A stretch of DNA of 22,077 nucleotides from an uncultured Alistipes sp. Lineage in GTDB: Bacteria > Bacteroidota > Bacteroidia > Bacteroidales > Rikenellaceae. Positions 7,401 to 14,418 of the stretch are shown here, piece after piece. The number at the start of each line of letters is the position of its first letter. Position 1 is the stretch's first letter. A model generated the notes under the pieces. That model saw nothing but the letters and a program-made list of their open reading frames with translations, searched no databases and was not told the DNA's origin. The position numbers were made by a program, and so were the translations under genes. The stretch covers positions 1 through 22,077 of the forward strand of contig CALDPX010000050.1 in the NCBI GenBank assembly GCA_937911745.1, written 5' to 3'.

Positions 7401-8231
7401 CTTGGTGGCAATCCTCACCAGAGCAATACCGCTCTCGTTCCATTCGCCAGCCTCGTCGTATTTGTTGTCCGAAAGGCGTTTGCCGGAGCTGTTGAGCAGA
7501 CCATACAAACCATCCTTAGTGCTCCATGCCAAACCCTCTTCGTTGAACGTACCGATGCTCTCGTATTGGGGTTTGTGTATCTCCTTACCGGCTTTGTTGA
7601 TGATACCTACCAAGCCGCCTACTTTGATGTGGGCAGTGCCGTTTTCATTCCAAACGCCGGGTTCGTCATATTTCACTTTGGCAATAGTCTTGCCATCGCG
7701 GTTGATGATACCCCATTTGTCGCTCTGCTTAATCCATGCCAAGCCGTCTGCCGAGAACTCGGTAACCTCCTGGTAGCGAACCTTGATAATCTCGTCGCCC
7801 TCTTTGTTGATCATACCGTAGTTCTCCTCGATGCGAACAACGGCGGTGCCTGCTGGCGAGAACTCCTCAATCTCGTCATACTTAACCTTTGCCAGAACCT
7901 TGCCCTCGCGGTTTACAAGACCATACTTGTCGTCCTCCTGCACTTTGCAGATACCGTCGAGCGAGAAGTCGCCGAGCCAATCGTAACGAAGGCGTACTAC
8001 TTCATCACCAGCTTTGTTTACAAAACCCCATTTACCTTTGGAGTTCTTAACCTTAGCAAGACCATCTGCTGCGAACTCTTCGGCAAACTCATATTTTGCC
8101 TTGATCAGCCAGTTGTCTTTGCTGTCTACATAGCCCCATTTGCCGCGGGCGTTTTTCTTGGGAGTCAGATCCTGAGCCAAAGCGGGAAGACTCAGCAATG
8201 CAGCCAAGAGAACTACAAAAAGTTTTTTCAT
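4434..8231 (-). CDS. Large exported WG-repeat protein (about 31 repeats)
   Basis: 1265 aa. Residues 1-19 are a signal peptide (MKKLFVVLLAALLSLPALA-Q). From about residue 28 to 1110 I count about 31 repeats of roughly 35 residues with the pattern GKWGfiNkxGkEvixxkYDeigeFxxxGlAkV, the WG (beta-hairpin) repeat. Repeats 16 and 17 carry extra loops (near residues 588-600 and 633-645, TYDENGVYSG and VWADGKYSG), a sign that one arose from the other. Some units have lost the WG (for example TWFKID, YFWINV, LMSWIT). The last about 150 residues are a different, acidic helix-plus-strand domain with a KDEFETEAQYASRV motif. WG proteins are usually extracytoplasmic and probably bind partners; no enzyme motif is visible. 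It is a single gene with its own promoter at 8344-8374 and a hairpin terminator. Confidence 0.93.
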   Translation of the reverse strand: MKKLFVVLLAALLSLPALAQDLTPKKNARGKWGYVDSKDNWLIKAKYEFAEEFAADGLAKVKNSKGKWGFVNKAGDEVVRLRYDWLGDFSLDGICKVQEDDKYGLVNREGKVLAKVKYDEIEEFSPAGTAVVRIEENYGMINKEGDEIIKVRYQEVTEFSADGLAWIKQSDKWGIINRDGKTIAKVKYDEPGVWNENGTAHIKVGGLVGIINKAGKEIHKPQYESIGTFNEEGLAWSTKDGLYGLLNSSGKRLSDNKYDEAGEWNESGIALVRIATKWGFVNKSGKEVLEVAYDEIGSFNDLGVAKVMNEGKYGLVHILGKVLAPVKYSTIGEFAGGFAKVSIDGKYGVINANGNEVTAIKYDTFAEYAQNGLALVTADGFIGWVDRGGREIVPVANDEVGEWTEDGLNWVRQGELYGWIDITGRFITKVEYTKLWAWDNNGLSKVAKGELMSWITREGDLISPVVYSEVGEWNELGLVWVKQENLYGMLNVEGKKVVPIKYTSLGAFNQYGVAMVSLAENKWGWINTAGKEVLKANNQAVWDFNEEGLAKFRDAKGKYGFNNAEGKKIVPAKNDYADDFVNGLARVSQKGTYDENGVYSGGKWGFYNTKGKAAVRISYDYADAFSNGLARISTKGVWADGKYSGGKWGFVNNRGKEVIKPKYDDAGNFSEGYAWVSVAGKYGWIDQTGREVIAIQYDDVHSFDQGVARVKLGGKYGWLSKSGSEAIAIKYDVADDFDANGLARVSLDGKWGFINRSGEEIIPIKYNGAEPFDAEGIAMVQSGDTWFKIDTKGIITVTPKFIGSLHFDEGFAPVALDGKWGFCNISGTMVVPAEFDAVWAYSQGAAMVKKGEVYFWINVEGKPLNEKRYNSIGEFGENGLAKASLADKWGYVNRAGVEVVPVVYESVGDWDAAGLSKIEKEGKFGWTNHEGKVVVSPKYEEVGNFGENGLAHVTIGGKMGFINTKYREIIPVIYDQVGDFVYGVARVCAEGKWGFIDVDGKEITPLKYSEVGDMANGIAKVKEAGKWGFIDSKYDEILAPIYDEIGEFTDGITWVRLEGKCGLIDKNGRGITAPKYDTIADFEDGVALVSIKGLYGYINRTGAEVVPVIHLSAEEASDICKEFLYYQKFSNYANEYMAPKIAAFEVKDEFETEAQYASRVNEETLAALKEKLTEEAEVEYIKERGKSVVLQLTLGTYDAENECFAVTDNNYGEFVVNVPLNVARDFKSLWDGLTKTASFCVKDDALAVESITFRMPDGAEFTTNK

Positions 8232-8343
8232 AGATGTAAATAGTTAATTGTTAGTTATTTGTTTTTGAGTTATTTGTGCTTAAATCATAGTGAATATTGC
8301 CCGAATATGGTCAAATCAAGCCATGTGTGAGCGTAGTTTCCCC

Positions 8344-8374
8344 CAAAAGTAGTTTTTTTTAATCTAATGACAAA
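8344..8374 (-). promoter_or_regulatory. Promoter of the WG-repeat gene
   Basis: Minus-strand TTTG (8374-8371), 19-bp spacer, then TACTTTTG (8351-8344): an exact -33/-7 match. The start would be near 8338, leaving a leader of about 105 nt before the ATG at 8231. Confidence 0.75.
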
Positions 8375-8470
8375 ATTTTTTTACCTTTATTTATAAATAA
8401 AACGACAAATAGGTGATGCGATGATGAGTGCAAGGGCTGTGGGGCACGATAGTTGTCCCTCTGAAAGGAG

Positions 8471-8537
8471 TTGTTTTTGGTGTTTGGTTGTGTGTTTTTG
8501 GGCGGTTGTGACGTTGTTGTGGGGTGTGAGATGGTTG
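8471..8537. other. G/T-rich tract between divergent promoters
   Basis: The 468-bp gap between the divergent starts at 8231 and 8700 holds two promoters and this 67-bp stretch, in which 62 bases are G or T on the plus strand. It contains several G runs (GGG, GGGG). No ORF with coding character or convincing hairpin was seen. It lies outside both predicted transcripts, upstream of both promoters. Confidence 0.5.
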
Positions 8538-8573
8538 CTCCAAAAAGAAAAATTCAAAAAAAATCGCTACTGA

Positions 8574-8606
8574 GTTGTAAATTAATCAAATAATGGTGTA
8601 TATTTG
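8574..8606 (+). promoter_or_regulatory. Promoter of the HU gene
   Basis: TATATTTG (8599-8606) is an exact -7 element. GTTG (8574-8577) stands 21 bp upstream as an imperfect -33. A start near 8612 gives a leader of about 88 nt. Because an ATG at 8604 falls inside this element, it argues against the longer HU reading frame. Confidence 0.68.
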
Positions 8607-8699
8607 CACTCCGATTTGAAACCCTTATGTGTTCTTAGGGCAAGTCGAAAGGTACAAATAGAAGATTATTTTCATAAACTAATTAAAACAAATAAAGTT

Positions 8700-8972
8700 A
8701 TGACCAAAGCAGATATCGTAAACAACATCGCCAAAGAGACTGGTGTTGAGAAAGTACTCGTACAGCAGGTTGTTGAGGCTTTCATGGAGAATGTTAAAGG
8801 TTCTTTGATCGAGAATGAGCCCGTTTACCTCAGGGGTTTCGGTAGCTTCATCATCAAAGAGCGTGCTCAGAAAGTTGCTCGCAACATCTCGAAAGGCACC
8901 ACTATTACCATTCCCGCACACAACATTCCCGCTTTCAAGCCTGCAAAGAGTTTCGCAAGCAAGGTGAAATAA
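8700..8972 (+). CDS. HU-family DNA-binding protein
   Basis: 90 aa, the usual HU length. MTKADIVNNIAKETGVEK starts the N-terminal helix pair; RGFGSFIIKERAQKVARN (about residues 41-58) is the HU/IHF signature; then the DNA-binding beta arm (KGTTITIPAHNIPAFKPAKSF) with the tip residues IPA, where IHF/HU proline intercalates. It dimerises and bends DNA in the nucleoid. The open frame extends upstream to 8604, but that region overlaps the promoter and adds 32 residues unlike HU, so I take the ATG at 8700. The 31-codon basic gene at 9020 follows 47 nt later and shares its terminator. Confidence 0.95.
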   Translation: MTKADIVNNIAKETGVEKVLVQQVVEAFMENVKGSLIENEPVYLRGFGSFIIKERAQKVARNISKGTTITIPAHNIPAFKPAKSFASKVK

Positions 8973-9019
8973 GAGTGTAGGAAGAGAATTTTTATAAACC
9001 AAACTAAAAATTAAGAACT

Positions 9020-9115
9020 ATGCCTAACGGTAAAAAGAGGAAAGGTCCCAAAATGGCGACCCACAAACGCAAAAAACGTCTGCGCAAAAATCGCCACAAA
9101 CACAACAAGAAATAA
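9020..9115 (+). CDS. 31-aa highly basic AURKAIP1/COX24-like protein (putative small ribosomal protein)
   Basis: The gene is short but well formed: ATG at 9020, 31 codons, TAA at 9113-9115. The product is mostly Lys, Arg, His and Asn, starting MPNGKKRKGPKMATHKRKKR and ending in a basic RKNRHKHNKK. The KMxxHKxxKRxRKxR pattern resembles the AURKAIP1/COX24 domain found in the mitochondrial small-subunit protein mS38 and in mycobacterial bS22. From family knowledge, similar tiny proteins are annotated in Bacteroidetes; a ribosomal role here is inferred. It lies between HU and a strong terminator, so it is probably co-transcribed with HU. Such short genes are easily missed by gene finders. Confidence 0.82.
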   Translation: MPNGKKRKGPKMATHKRKKRLRKNRHKHNKK

Positions 9116-9150
9116 TCTGTTGTTGTACCTTTAATAGAAAGAATAGAGCA

Positions 9151-9187
9151 CAAAAGCCCTGCTATGGGCTTTTGGCTTTATTTTTTC
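9151..9187 (+). terminator. Intrinsic terminator of the HU-COX24 unit
   Basis: CAAAAGCCC (9151-9159) pairs with GGGCTTTTG (9166-9174) around a six-base loop, followed by the T-rich GCTTTATTTTTTC. It ends the HU/COX24 transcript. The 148 bp from here to the rng start contain no TAnnTTTG match, so the rng promoter was not identified. Confidence 0.9.
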
Positions 9188-9335
9188 GTTAGAGGGCTCA
9201 ATGTGAAGGGGCTTGCAGGGTTGTAAGGCGGTGGGGTAGTGAGAAATGCCCCATACGGCTGAGGCTCTGTCGAAAGTGCTCCGACAACTTCCTTTCTGCC
9301 TCGAAGGGTAGAAAATTACGCACTCAAAAAGATTT

Positions 9336-10883
9336 ATGAACAGAGAATTAATTATCAACGTAACACCCACCGAGGTAACCATAGCCCTTGTCGAGGATAA
9401 GCAACTCGTAGAGTTGGACAAGGAGAGTTGTAAGAGTGGTTTTGCGGTGGGCGACATCTATCTGGGCAAGGTTCGTAAGATTATGCCCGGACTGAATGCC
9501 GCATTTGTCAATATCGGTCACGAGCGAGATGCTTTTATACACTACCTCGACCTCGGACCTCAGTTCACCACGCTCCATAAACTCGTGGCGAACCTCTCGA
9601 CAAAGAAGAAAAACGTGCGAATTGAGAGTCTCAAACTCGACCAGCCCATAGGTAAAACGGGTAAATTGGCGAGTTATATTGCGGGCGGACAGCCCATTAT
9701 GGTGCAGATTGCCAAGGAGGCAATCTCGACCAAAGGTCCTAGACTTACCTCGGACATCTCTCTCGCGGGTCGCAACGTAGTACTCATTCCCTTTACAAAC
9801 AAAATATCCATATCCCAAAAAATCCGTTCCAACGAGGAGAAAAAACGCCTCAAACGCATCTGCGATAAGGTTTTACCTAAGAACTACGGTGTAATTATTC
9901 GCACCGCAGCGCAGGGCAAGAGCGATGTCGATATCGAGCAGGATATACTCTCGCTGATTAAGCGCTGGGAGAGTGCCCTCGAAGGAATAAAGACCAAGGT
10001 GCCACCTGTTCAGCTTCTCAGCGAGATGAGCCGAGCAAACACCATCATACGCGACTCGCTGAACTCTTCGTTCAATGCCATACACGTCAACGACGAGGCT
10101 ATCTACAACGAGATTAAGGAGTATGTGAAGGTTATTGCGCCCGAGAAACTCAAAATTGTCAAACTCTATAAGGGTACTCAGCCCATCTTCGACAACTTTG
10201 ACATCTCGCGCCAGATTAAATCTCTCTTTGCCAAGTATGTGTCGCTCAAAAGGGGTGCCTACCTCATCATCGAGCACACCGAGGCTCTGCACGTCATAGA
10301 TGTCAATAGCGGCAACCGTGCCAAGGTGGCAGACGATCAGGAGAGTACGGCTATGGATGTAAACCTCTCGGCAGCAGCCGAAATCGCCCGTCAGTTGCGC
10401 TTGCGTGATATGGGCGGTATTGTGATTATCGACTTCATCGACCTCCATAAGGCAGAGAACCGCCAAAGACTCTACGAGGAGATGCAGAAACTGATGGCTA
10501 CCGACAAGGCTAAGCACACCATTCTGCCTCTTACGAAGTTCGGACTTATGCAGATTACCCGCCAGAGGGTGCGCCCCGAGGCTATCAGCAAGGCGGAGGA
10601 GACCTGCCCAACGTGTGGTGGTACGGGTAAAATCTCGCCCTCGATACTCATTGACAAACAGATTGAGAATCAGATTGCTTACTATGCCATCGAGAAACGC
10701 AAACGCCGATTGGGTATTGTGGTCAATCCCATTTTGGCAGCCTACCTCAAAAAGGGCGGTCTGTGGAGCATTAGGCGTAAGTGGTGTCGCCGCTACTTGT
10801 GCCGTATCAAACTGCTTGTAGACCAATCGATGGGTATGATAGAATTTAAGTTGGTGGATAAGAAACGCCAAGAACTGAAATAA
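9336..10883 (+). CDS. rng: Ribonuclease G/E family endoribonuclease
   Basis: 515 aa, the size of RNase G rather than the longer RNase E with its scaffold tail. An S1 RNA-binding domain lies at about residues 38-130 (GDIYLGKVRKIMPGLNAAFVNI, GHERDAFIH), with a lysine-rich insertion KKKNVR inside it. The DNase I-like catalytic core has DVNSG (D322) and IIDFIDL (D366), matching the two metal-binding aspartates of E. coli RNase E (303 and 346). CPTCGGTG (C424, C427) is the zinc-link motif needed for tetramers. It cleaves AU-rich single-stranded RNA, processing rRNA and starting mRNA decay in the cytoplasm. It is followed after 17 nt by mfd, so the two are probably co-transcribed. Confidence 0.95.
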   Translation: MNRELIINVTPTEVTIALVEDKQLVELDKESCKSGFAVGDIYLGKVRKIMPGLNAAFVNIGHERDAFIHYLDLGPQFTTLHKLVANLSTKKKNVRIESLKLDQPIGKTGKLASYIAGGQPIMVQIAKEAISTKGPRLTSDISLAGRNVVLIPFTNKISISQKIRSNEEKKRLKRICDKVLPKNYGVIIRTAAQGKSDVDIEQDILSLIKRWESALEGIKTKVPPVQLLSEMSRANTIIRDSLNSSFNAIHVNDEAIYNEIKEYVKVIAPEKLKIVKLYKGTQPIFDNFDISRQIKSLFAKYVSLKRGAYLIIEHTEALHVIDVNSGNRAKVADDQESTAMDVNLSAAAEIARQLRLRDMGGIVIIDFIDLHKAENRQRLYEEMQKLMATDKAKHTILPLTKFGLMQITRQRVRPEAISKAEETCPTCGGTGKISPSILIDKQIENQIAYYAIEKRKRRLGIVVNPILAAYLKKGGLWSIRRKWCRRYLCRIKLLVDQSMGMIEFKLVDKKRQELK

Positions 10884-10889
10884 CCAATC

Positions 10890-10903
10890 GGAGGTTATAG
10901 TTG
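10890..10903 (+). promoter_or_regulatory. Strong Shine-Dalgarno plus TTG start of mfd
   Basis: GGAGG at 10890-10894 stands six bases before the TTG at 10901. Bacteroidetes ribosomes hide their anti-SD and few genes carry such sites, so the pairing of a full SD with a weak start codon stands out. It supports the TTG as the true start. Confidence 0.7.
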
Positions 10904-13900
10904 AAAAACGAGAATAATTCCATACGGGAGATTGTTCAGCGTGCAGCACGCACAGCCCCTGTGAAGGAGTTGGTGGCGCAGATTGAGAGCCGAACCGTGG
11001 CAGAGATTTCCTCTCTGGCAGGTTCGGCTTTTGCTCTCTATTTTGCCGCTACGGTTGGCAAGAGAGGTGGTGTGCATATCTGCGTGGCAGACGATAGGGA
11101 TTCGGCAGCATACCTTGCGAGCGACCTCTATGCCCTTATGGAACCCGAGAGGGTTATGTTTCTCCCTTCGAGCTATAAACGCTCCATTCGCTACGGAGGC
11201 GAAGACTCTTCGGGTGTGGTGCAACGTACTGCGGCTTTGGAGGCTATCCGCAACCATCGTGGCGAGGGACTTGTGGTCTGCACCTACCCCGAGGCACTCT
11301 TCGAGAATGTGGTGTCGGCAGAGAATGTCGGCACTGTGGCTGTGGAGATTGCGGTAGGCGAGAGGGTGTCTATGGAGGAGTTACAGCAGAGAGTTGAGGA
11401 GATGGGCTTCGAGAGGGTTGATTTTGTCCACGAGCCCGGTCAGTACTCGCTGCGAGGTGGTATTTTCGATATTTTCTCTTATTCGGAGAACAAACCTTTC
11501 AGGCTCGATTTCTTTGGCGACGAGGTGGAGAGTATCAGACGCTTCGAACTCTCTTCGCAACTCTCTACCGAACGCTTGGAGAGGATACGGATACTCCCTA
11601 ACCTGAAAAACTTTGAGAGTAGCACAAAGGTGTCGGTGGCGAGTTATGCGGGCGAAGTGGTGTGGTGGATGGAGAACTTGGACCACACCCTTGCAAGGCT
11701 CGATGACGAAAGGCGCAAACTCCTTGCCGAGAGTGACGAGCCAGCCGAAGATGCCCAGAGGGTAACCTCGTCAAAGGCTTTTCTTGCCGATACCGCAGGG
11801 GCGAGTATGGTGCTCCGCAAGGCGAGTTCAAAGCGTGAGGCAACGGCTCAGGTGACGTTCAATACGCTGCCACAGGCGTCCATCAACCGACAGTACGACC
11901 TGCTTGCCGAGGATATCGAAACGAGGGCTTTGCAGGGCTACACCACCTACTTCCTTACGGAGAATAGGGCGCAGAGCGAAAGGCTCGAAAACTTGCTTGC
12001 TGCCACTCGCCGCAATGTGCACTTTAAGACGCTCAAAATGACTCTCCACGAGGGTTTTACGGATAGGACTCTGAGGGTAAGCCTCTACACCGACCATCAG
12101 ATTTTCGACCGCTATCACCGCTACTCGCTGCGTGGCGAAATTGACCACAAAGAGAGCCTTACGATAGCCGAACTCAACCGACTGAAAATCGGCGACTATG
12201 TGGTTCACATAGACCACGGCGTTGGTCAGTTTGGAGGTCTGCTACGTTCGGTGGAGAATGGCAAGGAGCAGGAGTCGGTAAAAATTGTCTATAAGGAGGG
12301 CGATGTGCTACTTGTGAATGTACACTCGCTCCACCGCATATCGCGCTACAAGAGTAAAGATAGCGATGCCCCACCTCGTGTCTACCGCCTCGGCTCGGGG
12401 GCTTGGCAGAAGGTCAAGGAGGCAACCAAAAAGGCGGTCAAGGATATTGCCCGCTCGCTCATCAGACTCTATGCCGAGCGCAAGGCGAGTGGTGGTTATG
12501 CCTTCTCGCCCGATAGCTACCTCCAATACGAAATGGAGAGTTCGTTCCCCTGGGAGGAGACTCCCGACCAGCAGAAGGCTATCGAACTGATAAAGTCGGA
12601 TATGGAGTCGCGCGAGCCAATGGATAGACTCGTGTGTGGCGATGTGGGCTTCGGTAAGACGGAGGTGGCAATTAGGGCGGCATTCAAGGCGGCTTGCGAC
12701 AGCAAGCAGGTGGCGGTGCTGGTGCCTACAACCATTCTCTCGCTCCAACACTACCGCACCTTCGCCGAGCGCACCAGAGGACTGCCCGTAAGAGTCGATT
12801 ACCTCTCGCGCACCCGCTCCTCGAAGGATACGAAACAGATTTTGGCAGACCTCGCCGAGGGTAAGATAGATATCATTGTGGGTACCCATAAACTGCTCGG
12901 TAAGGAGGTTAAATTCAAGGACTTGGGACTGCTTATTATTGACGAGGAGCAGAAGTTTGGCGTGGCAGCCAAAGAGAAACTGCGAACTCTTAGTGTGGGT
13001 GTAGATACGCTCACTCTGACGGCAACACCCATCCCCCGCACGCTCCAATTCTCGCTGATGGGAGCCCGCGACTTATCGGTTATCTCCACTCCTCCGCCCA
13101 ACCGCCAACCTATTGTCACGGAGAGTCATACCTTCGATGAGGCTATCATCCAAGAGGCTCTGGACTTTGAGTTGGATAGGGGCGGTCAGGTCTACTTCCT
13201 TCACAATAGGGTGGAGGATATAGACCGCATTGCCGCGCTTGTTAGGCGACTGCGCCCCTCGGCAAGAGTTGTGGTAGGACACGGACAGATGCCCTCTCAA
13301 CAACTCGAAAGGCTTATTATGGACTTCATCTATGGCGAATATGATGTGCTGGTGGCAACGACCATCATCGAAAACGGCATAGATATTCCTAACGCAAATA
13401 CCATCATCATCAACAACGCTCACCGCTTCGGACTGAGCGAGTTGCACCAACTTCGAGGTAGGGTAGGCAGGAGCGACAGGAAGAGTTTTTGCTACCTGCT
13501 CTCGCCCCCCGACGAACTCCTTACGGGCGATGCAAGGCGCAGATTGAGGGCTATTGAGGAGTTCTCCGATTTGGGCTCGGGCTTCAATATCGCAATGCAG
13601 GATTTGGATATTCGAGGTGCGGGCAATCTTTTGGGTGCCGAGCAGAGCGGATTTATTGCCGATATGGGCTTCGAGACCTACCAGAAAATCCTCGATGAGG
13701 CAATTACCGAACTGCGTACCGAAGGTACCGAGGGCTTGGATGACATATTGGGAGGAGGCGAGAGAGAGGAACTCACGTTGCCCGATACGATGCGCTATGT
13801 TACGGACTGTCAGGTCGATACCGACCAGGTGGCACTGCTGCCCGATAGGTATGTGGGCGAGGCAAGCGAGAAGTTGCAACTCTACCGCCGCTTGGACGGC

Positions 13901-14284
13901 ATCACCCGCGAGGAGGATATCACTCGCTTTGTGGCAGAGTTGGAAGACCGCTTCGGCAGACTTCCTCAGCAGGCTCAGACGCTGGTGGATATCGTGCGCC
14001 TTAGGTGGAGGGCTGTGGCTCTCGGTATAGAACGCGCAAAGGTCAAAAACGGACTTATGCTCCTTTGGTTCCCCTCTGACGGCAGAAGTCTCTACTACAA
14101 GAGTGCCATCTTTGGCGGCATCTTGCGCTACATTACCGCCCACGCCGACAAGTTTGTTCTCAAACAGAACAACAATAAGGTCTATATGACCGTTAGAAAT
14201 ATAGACTCCATTGCCGAAGGTTGCAGGGTGCTCGATGACCTTGCGGCAGCCTTGCAGAGCGAAAAACAAGTGGCGCATAAGTAG
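10901..14284 (+). CDS. mfd: Transcription-repair coupling factor Mfd
   Basis: 1127 aa, near the usual Mfd length (E. coli 1148). The N-terminal part resembles UvrB (UvrA-binding region and GQYSLRGGIFDIFS near residue 180). A CarD-like RNA polymerase-interaction domain begins near residue 428 (KIGDYVVHIDHGVGQFGG). The RecG-like translocase has Walker A GDVGFGKTE (residue 580), DEEQKFGV (681), TATPIPRT, and QLRGRVGRS (about 849). The TRCF domain follows at the C-terminus. It displaces stalled RNA polymerase from DNA lesions and recruits UvrA. The start is TTG behind a strong SD; the stop is 48 nt before the next promoter. No obvious U-tract terminator follows it. Confidence 0.97.
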   Translation: MKNENNSIREIVQRAARTAPVKELVAQIESRTVAEISSLAGSAFALYFAATVGKRGGVHICVADDRDSAAYLASDLYALMEPERVMFLPSSYKRSIRYGGEDSSGVVQRTAALEAIRNHRGEGLVVCTYPEALFENVVSAENVGTVAVEIAVGERVSMEELQQRVEEMGFERVDFVHEPGQYSLRGGIFDIFSYSENKPFRLDFFGDEVESIRRFELSSQLSTERLERIRILPNLKNFESSTKVSVASYAGEVVWWMENLDHTLARLDDERRKLLAESDEPAEDAQRVTSSKAFLADTAGASMVLRKASSKREATAQVTFNTLPQASINRQYDLLAEDIETRALQGYTTYFLTENRAQSERLENLLAATRRNVHFKTLKMTLHEGFTDRTLRVSLYTDHQIFDRYHRYSLRGEIDHKESLTIAELNRLKIGDYVVHIDHGVGQFGGLLRSVENGKEQESVKIVYKEGDVLLVNVHSLHRISRYKSKDSDAPPRVYRLGSGAWQKVKEATKKAVKDIARSLIRLYAERKASGGYAFSPDSYLQYEMESSFPWEETPDQQKAIELIKSDMESREPMDRLVCGDVGFGKTEVAIRAAFKAACDSKQVAVLVPTTILSLQHYRTFAERTRGLPVRVDYLSRTRSSKDTKQILADLAEGKIDIIVGTHKLLGKEVKFKDLGLLIIDEEQKFGVAAKEKLRTLSVGVDTLTLTATPIPRTLQFSLMGARDLSVISTPPPNRQPIVTESHTFDEAIIQEALDFELDRGGQVYFLHNRVEDIDRIAALVRRLRPSARVVVGHGQMPSQQLERLIMDFIYGEYDVLVATTIIENGIDIPNANTIIINNAHRFGLSELHQLRGRVGRSDRKSFCYLLSPPDELLTGDARRRLRAIEEFSDLGSGFNIAMQDLDIRGAGNLLGAEQSGFIADMGFETYQKILDEAITELRTEGTEGLDDILGGGEREELTLPDTMRYVTDCQVDTDQVALLPDRYVGEASEKLQLYRRLDGITREEDITRFVAELEDRFGRLPQQAQTLVDIVRLRWRAVALGIERAKVKNGLMLLWFPSDGRSLYYKSAIFGGILRYITAHADKFVLKQNNNKVYMTVRNIDSIAEGCRVLDDLAAALQSEKQVAHK

Positions 14285-14332
14285 CCCGACATCCAAAAAT
14301 CGTAAAAAAGTTGTGTCGGAGAGATAAAATAA

Positions 14333-14363
14333 TTTGAAAAACAATTAAAAAACACGATATTTG
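14333..14363 (+). promoter_or_regulatory. Promoter of the outer-membrane protein gene
   Basis: TTTG (14333-14336), 19-bp spacer, GATATTTG (14356-14363): one mismatch from the consensus -7. The start would be near 14369, giving a leader of about 50 nt. It probably serves the downstream envelope genes too, since no other clear promoter is seen before 19896. Confidence 0.7.
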
Positions 14364-14418
14364 CAAAATGTATCATAGACTTTGTCTATGAGGGCAATGT
14401 AAAGCATAGAGAGAAAGA

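Noticed and set aside
4401..8243. Long plus-strand open frames (up to 704 codons at 6129-8243, 371 at 4401-5516) opposite the WG-repeat gene
   Set aside because: They mirror the regular 35-residue repeat of the minus-strand gene, lack promoters or family motifs, and show periodic nonsense sequence. The WG protein has a signal peptide, promoter and recognisable repeats.
8604..8699. Longer HU start at 8604
   Set aside because: The ATG lies inside the TATATTTG promoter element and the extra 32 residues do not resemble any HU N-terminus.
14286..14321. Terminator after mfd
   Set aside because: CCGACA/TGTCGG can pair but over a loop of more than 20 bases and without a T tract, so it is not convincing.
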